A DNA stretch of 19,099 bases from Chitinophagaceae bacterium (lineage in GTDB: Bacteria; Bacteroidota; Bacteroidia; Chitinophagales; Chitinophagaceae). The notes under the pieces are model-generated. The model searched no databases, had not been told where the DNA came from, and saw only the letters and a list, made by a program, of their open reading frames with translations. The position numbers and the translations under genes are program-made. The stretch covers positions 1 through 19,099 of the forward strand of contig DMRT01000011.1 in NCBI GenBank assembly GCA_003455235.1, written 5' to 3'. Each line of letters begins with the position of its first letter. Position 1 is the first letter of the stretch. This document shows, one piece after another, positions 7,655 to 15,011 of the stretch.

Positions 7655-8698
7655 CTAAAAATTTTTGAGATTAGCAATCACCGCTTTGTTGTCCCGGAAC
7701 ATCTGCATGCCTTCCTTCATGGTCAGGTAACGGAATCCGCGTTTGTGATTGGCCACGCTGATGCGGTACAGCAGCGCAAGGTGCCGGGCAATCTCTTTCC
7801 ACGCAAAGAAAACAGAATGAGCCGGGTCGTATATGTGCGTAGGTTCGCTGCCTGCACCATTCAGTTCAATAATGGTGAAGTTTTTCCCTGCCTTTAATTC
7901 TTCCGGTTCATTATACATTATATCAAGCCGGCCGAAATAAAATTCCGGCACCTGTTTGCAGATGTGATCAAAGGTTTCGTTAAACTGTTCATCGGCCCAG
8001 TGCGATACATCAATAAACTTGGCACCCCGGGCATGGTTGCCGTATGGCACCATATTTTTCAGTTCATCTTTTTCCAGCACGGTGTTCAGTTCCTCTCCAT
8101 AAATCTTCTGCAAAGCGCCCAGTTGAAAATGATAACGGGGATCTTTCATCAGCAGTTGCGTGATGGTAGATACCCCATCACCTTTCAGTATCAAAAACTC
8201 CTTGGAAACGATGCCGCTTACAAATCCTTTTTCGCTGCCGGGTATGCGGCAATAAAAAACGCCCACTTCCCGGGGCCAGGCAATGAATTCCTGCACCAGG
8301 AAATCCATGTTGATGCGCTGCACATACGAGGCAATATCGGCATCTGTATCATTTTTCTGCACACCCATCCCTTTGCAGCCGATATCGGGCTTGGCAATAC
8401 AGGGATAACCGATGCCCGATTCCTTCATTGCCCGGATCACTTCGGTGGCGGGAGTTCCTTTTTTAAAGCCGATGGTTTTGGGAATGTACCGGGCCGGCAT
8501 CATCTCATAAATCTTCTTCTTCGATTCCATCAAAAAACCGGCATTCTCAATCGTGGGATTGGATGCATTGAAAAAGAAAAATGACCTGGCCCTGAGCGAA
8601 TACCAGAACCACACAAAATACATGGGGATGTATACTACGTTAAAGGACCAGTATTCCCAGTGCGTGAGCTTGTGTATGTATAAGCTGATTTTTTTCAC
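7655..8698 (-). CDS. ATP-grasp family protein with hydrophobic N-terminal segment
   Basis: The 347-aa product contains recognisable ATP-grasp features: ATP-binding lysine K103 in CIAKPDIGCKGMGV, LVQEFIAWPREVGVFY (134-149), D259 in GRLDIMY, and the metal-binding E278 and N280 in IIELNGAGSEPTHIYDP. ATP-grasp enzymes usually join a carboxylate to an amine or thiol through an acyl-phosphate. The substrate cannot be read from the sequence. The N-terminus (about 14-45) is rich in W, F and Y and may sit in or on the membrane. The start is GTG at 8696-8698, immediately after the TAA of the NRDE gene with no base between, suggesting translational coupling. An ATG for Met26 within the hydrophobic segment is a less likely start. 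Confidence 0.85.
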   Translation of the reverse strand: MKKISLYIHKLTHWEYWSFNVVYIPMYFVWFWYSLRARSFFFFNASNPTIENAGFLMESKKKIYEMMPARYIPKTIGFKKGTPATEVIRAMKESGIGYPCIAKPDIGCKGMGVQKNDTDADIASYVQRINMDFLVQEFIAWPREVGVFYCRIPGSEKGFVSGIVSKEFLILKGDGVSTITQLLMKDPRYHFQLGALQKIYGEELNTVLEKDELKNMVPYGNHARGAKFIDVSHWADEQFNETFDHICKQVPEFYFGRLDIMYNEPEELKAGKNFTIIELNGAGSEPTHIYDPAHSVFFAWKEIARHLALLYRISVANHKRGFRYLTMKEGMQMFRDNKAVIANLKNF

Positions 8699-9424
8699 TT
8701 ACAAGTTAACGGGCTCCCGGCGGAGTTTCATGGTTTCTTCAAATTGCTGGTGTTGCAACAGGTCGGTATGGCGGAAAATGATCTGCTCCTGCCCGATCTC
8801 TGCCTGGGTAATGCTGAATGTTTTCATGCCCGTATTTCGGTTGATGACAAACCCGTTCTCTTCATCCCGGTGATCATCGGAATGAAATTCCTGTACAGCG
8901 TCAGGCGTTGGAATTGGCTTGAGACGGATAAATTCCTCAAACAGTTTTTTCCGGTGTGTGATCACCTCGTCTGTATATAACGTAGCCGATGACCATATAT
9001 AATGACCATTGGCATCAAGTTCACGGGTATGCTTATTGTTTCCATCCCACCTTAATTCAGTAAGCCGGTCAGATTGGTGAAGCACCAGGGTAAAAGGCTC
9101 TATCCCTTCCAGCGATACTTCTTCAATAAATACAAAAGGTTGGTGAGCGGTAATGATATCGAGCAGCACCAGTCCCCGGCTTTTGCGGTAAGGCTGTTGC
9201 GGTACATGTTTTACAAATGCTCCGTTGAGCAGAACAGCCACCACAGCTTCTGCCGATGCGGCAAACCAGGTTCCCCCTGCCCTGGCGTCTTTGGGAAAAA
9301 GGATCGGCTGCCCGTTGATGGTTTCAATAACAGGTGCATAGGCAGTCTGCCGGCCGATGTGTTCATCCCGGTTGGAAGTAATGATCTTTTTATTTCCGGC
9401 CGAAACAAAACTTACTGTGCACAT
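8699..9424 (-). CDS. NRDE family protein (TANGO2-like)
   Basis: The 241-aa protein begins MCTVSF and has the diagnostic SNRDEH motif at 17-22, followed by FPKDARAGGTWFA, which is typical of the NRDE/TANGO2 family. Length is normal. The conserved Cys2 directly after Met would be exposed on Met removal and resembles an N-terminal nucleophile, but the enzymatic activity of this family is not settled; TANGO2 homologues have been linked to haem or lipid handling. Its ATG overlaps the end of the DinB-like gene by 13 bp, and its stop codon directly abuts the GTG of the ATP-grasp gene, so it is the third gene of a coupled cluster. Confidence 0.9.
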   Translation of the reverse strand: MCTVSFVSAGNKKIITSNRDEHIGRQTAYAPVIETINGQPILFPKDARAGGTWFAASAEAVVAVLLNGAFVKHVPQQPYRKSRGLVLLDIITAHQPFVFIEEVSLEGIEPFTLVLHQSDRLTELRWDGNNKHTRELDANGHYIWSSATLYTDEVITHRKKLFEEFIRLKPIPTPDAVQEFHSDDHRDEENGFVINRNTGMKTFSITQAEIGQEQIIFRHTDLLQHQQFEETMKLRREPVNL

Positions 9425-9906
9425 TGTTTGCGGTATTGAATGGTAGAGGGTGCCACGCCAAATCCATCGGAAACAACTTCGGTCTCCGCGGCGACCAGCG
9501 CCACCCGGATGAGGGCCTGGTGATGAATACAGTGTTCGAGGTTGTACAATACCTCCCGGTTATAATTAGAGGAAATAGTAACGGGGTCTTCGGCGCCGCA
9601 GACAACGGCCAGCGTTTTGTCGTCCCGCTCAAGCCCCAGCAGGATCTCTTTGATCACCGCAATGGCTTCTTCCTTATTATTTTCGTACAACTTATTCCGC
9701 TGGCGTTCATCATAGTTAACCGTTCCGGTTTCGTAACCGGCCAGCAGGCACTGGTACAGTTCAATGATGTGACGGGTATGCTGACCGATGGTTGCCTGGC
9801 TCAGTTCATGACAGGGAGCAGTGTATACTTCCTGGCCGGGCAACTGCTCCAGCAAGTCAATGATCTCACGCAGTGCGGTGTTTGATTTGTTGAAGATGCT
9901 TGTCAA
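9412..9906 (-). CDS. DinB-like (DinB/YfiT superfamily) protein, TTG start
   Basis: The 164-aa product looks like a four-helix DinB-type protein. Histidines expected to bind a divalent metal are seen in GQHTRH (H43, H46) and HCIHHQALIR (H125, H128, H129). Superfamily members include metal-dependent thiol transferases and many uncharacterised proteins; the reaction here is unknown. The start must be TTG at 9904-9906: an in-frame TAA lies two codons upstream and no ATG occurs in the first part of the frame. This TTG overlaps the TGA of the DoxX-like gene in a TTGA arrangement, pointing to coupled translation. The 3' end overlaps the NRDE gene by 13 bp. Confidence 0.85.
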   Translation of the reverse strand: MTSIFNKSNTALREIIDLLEQLPGQEVYTAPCHELSQATIGQHTRHIIELYQCLLAGYETGTVNYDERQRNKLYENNKEEAIAVIKEILLGLERDDKTLAVVCGAEDPVTISSNYNREVLYNLEHCIHHQALIRVALVAAETEVVSDGFGVAPSTIQYRKQCAQ

Positions 9907-10289
9907 AACTTAAATTTTAATAGTTGAGGTATATTTTTCCTGTAAAGGATGATGAGCGCCGCACAGCAAACAAAACAAATCGCCGCATAACTGAAGAGCA
10001 CCGCATCCCCGCCAAAATAAATTCCCAGTTTGGTGAGGTGAAAGAAGATCGCCCCAGACATCAGCCCCAGCCCCATAATGGCACCCAGCAGTGTGGTACG
10101 GGGAACCAGTATCAGTATCGAGGCAACCAGTTCTGCCACTCCGGTTCCGATACGCCCCCAGGGTTCCATGCCCAGTTGGGTGAACAGGCGCACCGATTCA
10201 TCCTGTGCAGTAAACTTAAAATATAAGGTCTGCAGCATGATTACGGCTGCCAGTATACGGAATAACCAGGTAAAAATGTTTCTTGTCAT
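9903..10289 (-). CDS. DoxX-like small integral membrane protein
   Basis: This 128-aa protein has about four hydrophobic helices: 4-25, around 45-62, about 66-85 and about 97-119. The pattern, including LYFKFTAQDESVRLFTQLGMEPWGR between the first two helices, matches DoxX/DoxD-like inner-membrane proteins. The biochemical role of this broad family is mostly unknown; some members are linked to thiosulfate oxidation or redox balance. It is the first gene of the minus-strand cluster, starts at an ATG, and ends in a TTGA overlap with the DinB-like gene. The promoter should lie in 10290-10440, but I find no convincing -7/-33 pair there. Confidence 0.87.
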   Translation of the reverse strand: MTRNIFTWLFRILAAVIMLQTLYFKFTAQDESVRLFTQLGMEPWGRIGTGVAELVASILILVPRTTLLGAIMGLGLMSGAIFFHLTKLGIYFGGDAVLFSYAAICFVCCAALIILYRKNIPQLLKFKF

Positions 10290-10440
10290 AATGCAATATT
10301 ATCCCGGTCCGCACAAAGCCTTTGTCAACCGTATGACAACAAAGAAAAACATTATGCTCAGAAAACCGAAACTTTCCCGGGCAAAAAACCTACGATTTAA
10401 TCCACATTCCGGTTTTGGCCGTAGATTACATCAGTTGGCC

Positions 10441-10473
10441 AGACTTCCGAAGTTTTAAAAACTCCGGAAGTCT
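10441..10473. repeat. 33-bp near-perfect palindrome (REP-like candidate)
   Basis: The outer arms AGACTTCCG (10441-10449) and CGGAAGTCT (10465-10473) are perfectly complementary. One mismatched pair follows (A10450 / C10464), then inner arms AGTTTT (10451-10456) and AAAACT (10458-10463). It sits in the 257-bp gap between the divergent DoxX-like and YHS genes. It forms an almost closed hairpin on either strand but has no U-run, so a dispersed palindromic element or protein-binding site is more likely than a terminator. The rest of the gap holds no gene I can support. Confidence 0.7.
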
Positions 10474-10546
10474 TCCCACCCAATGTCGGGTACGAGACAC
10501 TCCCGGAGGCGGCAGCACCCGTTCTTTGCAGCATAAATCTATTATT

Positions 10547-11011
10547 ATGAAATCGATCTTTCTTTTGGCAGCCATCAGTATCTTAAGCATATCGGCCCAT
10601 GCACAGGATGCAAGCGGCCTGCGTAAAAAACATTTCAACCTCGATGGCGGGCTGGCCATCAGCGGTTACGACCCCGTAGCATATTTTACCCAGAACAAAG
10701 CCGTGAAGGGAAGCAAGGACCTGTCCCTGTATCACCAGGGGGTTACCTATTATTTTTCTTCGGCGGCCAACAAGGAACTGTTCCGGTCCAACCCGGCCAA
10801 ATACGAGCCCGAATACGGAGGCTGGTGCGCTTATGCCATGGGTGAAAAAGGAGAAAAGGTATCCATCGATCCCGAAACATTCAAGATCGTAAATGGCAAA
10901 CTCTATCTTTTTTACAACAGCTTTTTTAATAACACGCTGAAATCCTGGAACAAAAATGAAGCATCATTGAAAGCAAAAGCGGATGCAAACTGGCCAAAGA
11001 TTTTTCACTAG
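10547..11011 (+). CDS. Exported YHS domain-containing protein
   Basis: The 154-aa product has a signal peptide (MKSIFLLAAISILSISAHAQ, cleavage near HAQ/D) and one YHS-type domain from about residue 35: ISGYDPVAYFTQNKAV, then YHQGVTYYFSSAANKELF, then YGGWCAYAMGEKG and FKIVNGKLYLFYN. This matches the small exported YHS proteins found in many bacteria. YHS domains are thought to bind metal, but the role of these stand-alone forms is unknown. The frame stays open back to an ATG at 10415, but that extension runs through the palindrome at 10441-10473 and lacks any signal sequence, so the ATG at 10547 is preferred. It is transcribed away from the DoxX-like cluster. Confidence 0.9.
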   Translation: MKSIFLLAAISILSISAHAQDASGLRKKHFNLDGGLAISGYDPVAYFTQNKAVKGSKDLSLYHQGVTYYFSSAANKELFRSNPAKYEPEYGGWCAYAMGEKGEKVSIDPETFKIVNGKLYLFYNSFFNNTLKSWNKNEASLKAKADANWPKIFH

Positions 11012-11016
11012 TGATT

Positions 11017-11157
11017 TATGGTTTATAGTTTGTGGTTTGTGGTTAAAAGAGTTCAATAACTACAAACCACAAACTATACACTGCCCTGTCCAGGTCCCAT
11101 CGCTAAAATAAAGGGCCGCTCCGGCCTTCATACTCCAACTACAAACCACAAACTGAT
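11017..11157. repeat. Heptanucleotide repeat clusters in inverted and direct orientation
   Basis: Four tandem 7-bp units of type TRTRGTT lie at 11017-11044 (TATGGTT, TATAGTT, TGTGGTT, TGTGGTT). Their reverse complement appears at 11058-11078 (AACTACA, AACCACA, AACTATA), making a 21-bp inverted repeat with one mismatch and a 13-nt loop. A second copy of AACTACA-AACCACA-AACT is at 11137-11154. The array begins only 6 bp after the YHS stop codon. The remainder, 11158-11293, holds no gene I can support. Confidence 0.75.
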
Positions 11158-11293
11158 GACCCCAGGTATACCACCAAACTGAAAACCTGCTCTCGCCGTA
11201 CACGCCAAACCAGAACATCCCCATTTCCCCGGTTTTCTTTATCTTAACTGTTCCTTCCAATATCCCCATTTATCATCACGTAAACCTCCAGTT

Positions 11294-14200
11294 ATGAAGA
11301 AAATGATTTCTTGCTGCATCCTTGCTGCCTTAGTGAGCCAGTCAACCATTGCACAGATCGACGCCGGGCTGTTCCGTTATCCCGATGTTTCCAAAACACA
11401 GATTGTGTTTACCTATGCCAACGACATCTGGGTGATGCCCAAAAGCGGCGGTACCGCTGAAAAGCTCAGCTCTCCCGCCGGCGTGGAAAGTTTCCCCCGG
11501 TTTTCGCCCGATGGAAAAACCATCGCCTTCAGCGGCAACTACGATGGCAACATCGATGTATATAGTATTGCCAGCAACGGCGGCATTCCGCAACGCCTGA
11601 CACAGCACGGCATGCCCGACCGGGTGGTTGACTGGACTCCGGATGGTAAACGTATATTATTCGCTTCCGGGCGTGAAAGCGGCCGCAACCGGTTCAACCA
11701 GTTCTTCACCATCAGCGCCAATGGCGGCGCTGCCGATAAACTGCCTTTTGCCTATGCCGAATTCGGTTCGTATTCGCCCGATGGGAAAAAGATGGCTGTT
11801 ACCTTCATCTCCCAGGCCTTCCGCAACTGGAAACGCTACCGCGGCGGGTGGAGATCGATGATACACCTCTACGATTTTACCAACAATACGTCTACCAATA
11901 TCTCGTACAACGAAGCAGCCGGCAGTGAATTCCCGATGTGGAATGGTGATTATATTTATTTCATCAGTGACCGCGGTAATGAACAACGAATGAACCTGTG
12001 GAGATACAACGTAGGCAGCAAAAAATACGAACAGCTTACCAACTATAAAGACTACGATATTCATTTCCCTTCTGCCGGCCCGGATGACATTGTATACGAA
12101 CAGGCAGGCAAGCTATGGCTTTATAATTTCGCTTCGCAAAAAACCAGTAGTGTGAATGTAACCGTAGTGACCGACAAAGCCGCACTGAAACCCAAATCTG
12201 TTTCAGCCGCCGGATATGTGCAGCATGTGAATATCAGTCCGGATGGCAACCGTGCCCTCGTAGAAGCAAGGGGCGATGTGTTTTCCCTGCCCGCCGAAAA
12301 TGGCTTTATAAAAAACCTCACCCGCAGCACCGGTTCCTTTGAGCGCTATCCTGCCTGGTCGCCCGATGGAAGCATGGTGGCCTACTGGAGCGACCAGGAC
12401 GGCGAGAATGAACTGTACCTCGCAAAAACAAATTCAGATGAAGCGCCGAAAAAGCTGACAAATTACAACGGCGGTTTTGGTTATCACCTCTTCTGGAGTC
12501 CCAACGGCAAAAAAATTGCCTTCATCAACCAGGCCATGAAAATAAAAATGATCGAAGTAGCCAATGGAGCCACCACCGAGGTTGACCAGGCCCAGCGTTT
12601 CATGCACGGCGGGTGCGAAGGATTTGTGGTAAGCTGGTCGCCCGACAGCCGATGGTTCAGCTATATACGTGACCTTTCCAACTACCACCGGGCTGCATTC
12701 ATTTACGATGCAACCAATAAAAAGCTGAACCAGGTAACGGATGGTTTTTACAATTGTGGCGATGCCGTTTTTGATGCAGAAGGAAAATACCTCTTCATCA
12801 GCACCAACCAAACCTTTAACCCGTATTACAGCGATATTGACAATTCATTCATCTATGGCAACAGCACACAACTGGCTGCCATTCCTTTACGGAAGTCCAC
12901 CCCATCCATTCTCTATCCAAAGAACGATACTGTTGCCATAAAAACAGAAGATGCCAAAAAAGATACTTCGGCTAAAAAAGGAGCTGCGGCATCCGGCGAT
13001 ATTGACTTCGACGGCATACAGCAACGCATGGAGATCCTGTCCCCGGCCACCGGCAACTACGGTACTATTGCCGCCGTAAAAGGAAAACTCATTTACCAGA
13101 AATTTCCCAACCTCGGCAGCGCACCCGATGCAAGGCCATCTTTGAAATATTACGACATCGACAAGCGGGAGGAAAAAACCATCCTGGATAATGTGAACGA
13201 CTTTACGGTTTCGGCAAACGGGGCCAAGATGCTGGTACGGCGTGGAGGAGAATATACCATCATCAAGCCCGAGGAGAACCAGAAATTTGAAAAAACACTC
13301 CGCCTGAACGAAATGGAAATGATGGTGGATCCCATGGCCGAGTGGAAAGAACTGTTTATGGACGCCTGGCGGCTGGAACGTGATTATTTCTACGATCCCA
13401 ACATGCACGGTGTAAACTGGAATACCGTAAAGGAACGCTATTTAAAAATGCTGGAAGGCGCCGCCACAAGAGAAGAAGTGGATTTCATCATCGGCGAAAT
13501 GATCGGCGAACTGAATGCATCACATACTTACCACGGCGGGGGTGATATGGAAAATACACCCAATAAAAACGTGGGCTACCTCGGTGTTGACTGGCAGGCC
13601 GATGGAAATTTTTATAAGATCAAGAGCATCATCCGCGGCGCTTCCTGGGATGCAAAAGCAAGATCTGCCCTCGACCAGCCTGGTGTGGACATCAAAGAAG
13701 GCAGTTATATACTCGCCGTGAACGGCATGCCCATTACCACCGATAAAGAACCCTACGCCTTCTTCCAGGCCATGGCCGGAAGAACCGTGGAACTTACTTA
13801 CAACAGCACACCCAGTTTTGCCGGCGCTAAAACAGCCATTGTACAAACCATGGGAAGCGAATACCAGTTGCGTTACCTCGCCTGGGTGGAAGCCAACCGT
13901 AAAAAAGTAGCCGACGCCACGAATGGCGAAGCCGGTTATATTTATGTACCCAGTACCGGGCTCGACGGGCAGGAAGAACTCACCCGCCAGTTCAATGCAC
14001 AGTGGGATAAAAAAGCATTGGTGATTGACGAACGTTTCAACAGCGGCGGACAGATACCAGACCGGTTCATTGAAATGCTCAACCGAACACCCCTGGCCTA
14101 TTGGGCCACCCGTGACGGTGCCACCTGGCCCTGGCCACCCTTTGCACACTTTGGTCCAAAAGTGATGCTCATCAACGGATGGAGCGGCAGTGGCGGCGAT

Positions 14201-14527
14201 GCCTTCCCGGATTATTTCCGTAAAAAAGGACTTGGTCCGCTCATCGGCGGCCGCACCTGGGGCGGATTGATCGGCATCAGCGGCATGCCCAACTTAATAG
14301 ACGGTGGCAATATCACCGCTCCCAGTTTCCGCATGTACAACCCCGACGGCACCTGGTTTAAAGAAGGGTATGGTGTAGACCCCGACATACCGGTGGATGA
14401 AGACCTGGGAGCAATGGCAAGAGGCACAGACCCGCAATTAGAGCGAGCCATCACTGAAATAAAAGCGGCATTGAAAAATAAAGGATATACAGCGCCGAAG
14501 CAGCCGGCGTATGAGAAGAGGGATTGA
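11294..14527 (+). CDS. Exported Tricorn-like protease (S41 family, beta-propeller plus PDZ)
   Basis: The 1077-aa protein has a signal peptide (1-20, cleavage near IAQ) and should act in the periplasm. Residues about 21-540 hold beta-propeller (PD40/TolB-like) blades, each marked by a SPDG-type motif (FSPDGKTIAF, WTPDGKRILF, YSPDGKKMAV, WSPDGSMVAY, WSPNGKKIAF, WSPDSRWFSY). A charged Lys/Asp/Ala-rich linker follows at about 545-575. A PDZ-like domain is at about 760-855 and the S41 catalytic core at about 860-1065. The Tricorn active-site set is visible: S743/H744 in NASHTY, nucleophile S966 in SGSGGDAF, and E1024 in KEGYGVDPD, almost at the numbering of Thermoplasma Tricorn (S745, H746, S965, E1023). 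It should therefore be an active peptidase degrading peptides. It appears monocistronic, with a strong hairpin just downstream. Confidence 0.96.
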   Translation: MKKMISCCILAALVSQSTIAQIDAGLFRYPDVSKTQIVFTYANDIWVMPKSGGTAEKLSSPAGVESFPRFSPDGKTIAFSGNYDGNIDVYSIASNGGIPQRLTQHGMPDRVVDWTPDGKRILFASGRESGRNRFNQFFTISANGGAADKLPFAYAEFGSYSPDGKKMAVTFISQAFRNWKRYRGGWRSMIHLYDFTNNTSTNISYNEAAGSEFPMWNGDYIYFISDRGNEQRMNLWRYNVGSKKYEQLTNYKDYDIHFPSAGPDDIVYEQAGKLWLYNFASQKTSSVNVTVVTDKAALKPKSVSAAGYVQHVNISPDGNRALVEARGDVFSLPAENGFIKNLTRSTGSFERYPAWSPDGSMVAYWSDQDGENELYLAKTNSDEAPKKLTNYNGGFGYHLFWSPNGKKIAFINQAMKIKMIEVANGATTEVDQAQRFMHGGCEGFVVSWSPDSRWFSYIRDLSNYHRAAFIYDATNKKLNQVTDGFYNCGDAVFDAEGKYLFISTNQTFNPYYSDIDNSFIYGNSTQLAAIPLRKSTPSILYPKNDTVAIKTEDAKKDTSAKKGAAASGDIDFDGIQQRMEILSPATGNYGTIAAVKGKLIYQKFPNLGSAPDARPSLKYYDIDKREEKTILDNVNDFTVSANGAKMLVRRGGEYTIIKPEENQKFEKTLRLNEMEMMVDPMAEWKELFMDAWRLERDYFYDPNMHGVNWNTVKERYLKMLEGAATREEVDFIIGEMIGELNASHTYHGGGDMENTPNKNVGYLGVDWQADGNFYKIKSIIRGASWDAKARSALDQPGVDIKEGSYILAVNGMPITTDKEPYAFFQAMAGRTVELTYNSTPSFAGAKTAIVQTMGSEYQLRYLAWVEANRKKVADATNGEAGYIYVPSTGLDGQEELTRQFNAQWDKKALVIDERFNSGGQIPDRFIEMLNRTPLAYWATRDGATWPWPPFAHFGPKVMLINGWSGSGGDAFPDYFRKKGLGPLIGGRTWGGLIGISGMPNLIDGGNITAPSFRMYNPDGTWFKEGYGVDPDIPVDEDLGAMARGTDPQLERAITEIKAALKNKGYTAPKQPAYEKRD

Positions 14528-14547
14528 GGTTTTGAAAGAATTATGTC

Positions 14548-14583
14548 TATGTTCCGGTTCGTGACAATACGAACTGGAACATA
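14548..14583 (+). terminator. Long terminator-like hairpin after the Tricorn-like gene
   Basis: The arms 14548-14562 and 14569-14583 form a 15-bp stem with one G-U wobble on the plus strand and a 6-nt loop (GACAAT). On the minus strand the wobble becomes a C-A mismatch, so selection seems to be for the plus-strand RNA. It lies 20 nt after the stop codon. No clear U-run follows, so it may stabilise the 3' end rather than terminate. Confidence 0.55.
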
Positions 14584-14609
14584 ACAAAATAATATTGTTG
14601 CATCTCGCC

Positions 14610-14684
14610 GTGGCCGGTTGCCGGACCAACAACCTCCGCTGGCGCAGGCATGCTGACCGCCGTCATTTTACATCCGCCGGCCAC
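14610..14684. repeat. GC-rich inverted repeat in the gap before the 60-aa gene
   Basis: GTGGCCGG (14610-14617) and CCGGCCAC (14677-14684) are perfect reverse complements, 59 bp apart. A smaller hairpin (GGCCGG-TTG-CCGG-A-CC) lies inside at 14612-14627. It is upstream of the candidate -7 box at 14689, so it is not part of that gene's leader. Function is unknown. Confidence 0.35.
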
Positions 14685-14688
14685 ATGA

Positions 14689-14696
14689 TAGCTTTG
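14689..14696 (+). promoter_or_regulatory. Candidate -7 promoter element for the 60-aa membrane protein
   Basis: TAGCTTTG is an exact match to TAnnTTTG and ends 14 nt before the ATG at 14711. Twenty bases upstream of it the -33 position holds only TTT (14666-14668), so the -33 element is weak. The transcript leader would be very short. Confidence 0.5.
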
Positions 14697-14710
14697 CCCA
14701 AAACAACGGT

Positions 14711-14893
14711 ATGAAAAAAGAGATTCAACGGCATGGCCCGTCCAATGCGGTATACGGACTGGGTTTCATCGGCGCCGCCATCTATTATATCTCAACGGCT
14801 ACGGGCTTCTGGCTGGGCACCCTCGGCATTCTAAAAGCCATCTTCTGGCCCGCTTTCCTCGTGTATGAAGCCCTGAAAGCACTGGGCGCCTGA
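14711..14893 (+). CDS. Small membrane protein (60 aa), conserved hypothetical
   Basis: The protein has a short polar N-terminus with HGPSNAVYGLGFIGAAIYYIS, then a hydrophobic run through GFWLGTLGILKAIFWPAFLVYEALKALGA. Two transmembrane helices are likely (about 15-30 and 32-52). The motif NAVYGLGFIGAxxYYIS followed by KAxxWPAFLVY resembles a small family of membrane proteins that I recall from diverse bacteria; its function is unknown. An exact -7-like box lies just upstream, which supports it being a real gene. No coding overlap with neighbours. Confidence 0.8.
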   Translation: MKKEIQRHGPSNAVYGLGFIGAAIYYISTATGFWLGTLGILKAIFWPAFLVYEALKALGA

Positions 14894-14952
14894 TGGTGCC
14901 GGTGGCAAAACATCGCTTTTTTAGCTATGGATAATATCCGTACCAGCAGGTA

Positions 14953-14983
14953 TTGCAATTGCCGGCAATAATCTCCATCTTTC
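14953..14983 (+). promoter_or_regulatory. Candidate promoter with palindromic spacer for the SHOCT-tail gene
   Basis: TTG (14953-14955), a 20-bp spacer and CATCTTTC (14976-14983) resemble the Bacteroidota -33/-7 pair, with four of six fixed -7 positions matching. The box ends 28 nt before the ATG at 15012. The spacer contains a perfect 12-bp palindrome, ATTGCCGGCAAT (14958-14969), which could be an operator. Confidence 0.35.
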
Positions 14984-15011
14984 GTTATCATTCTCCACCA
15001 AACTGTTCAAC

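Noticed and set aside
10290..10320. TTGACA with a GATAAT box resembling a sigma-70 promoter on the minus strand
   Set aside because: The -10-like box is almost at the ATG of the DoxX-like gene, the spacer is 19 bp, and Bacteroidota do not use this consensus as their main promoter.
10415..10546. N-terminal extension of the YHS protein to an upstream ATG
   Set aside because: The extension crosses the 33-bp palindrome and hides the signal peptide; the ATG at 10547 gives a standard exported YHS protein.
11111..11128. GC-rich stem followed by T-rich sequence on the minus strand
   Set aside because: It looks like a terminator for the minus strand, but no minus-strand gene lies upstream of it; probably chance or part of the repeat block.
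11060..11269. 69-codon minus-strand frame in the gap before the Tricorn-like gene
   Set aside because: It is built largely from the heptamer repeat units, has no recognisable motif and no promoter-like box.
13520..14149. 209-codon minus-strand frame antisense to the Tricorn-like gene
   Set aside because: It lies opposite the PDZ and catalytic regions whose motifs are intact on the plus strand; no independent support.
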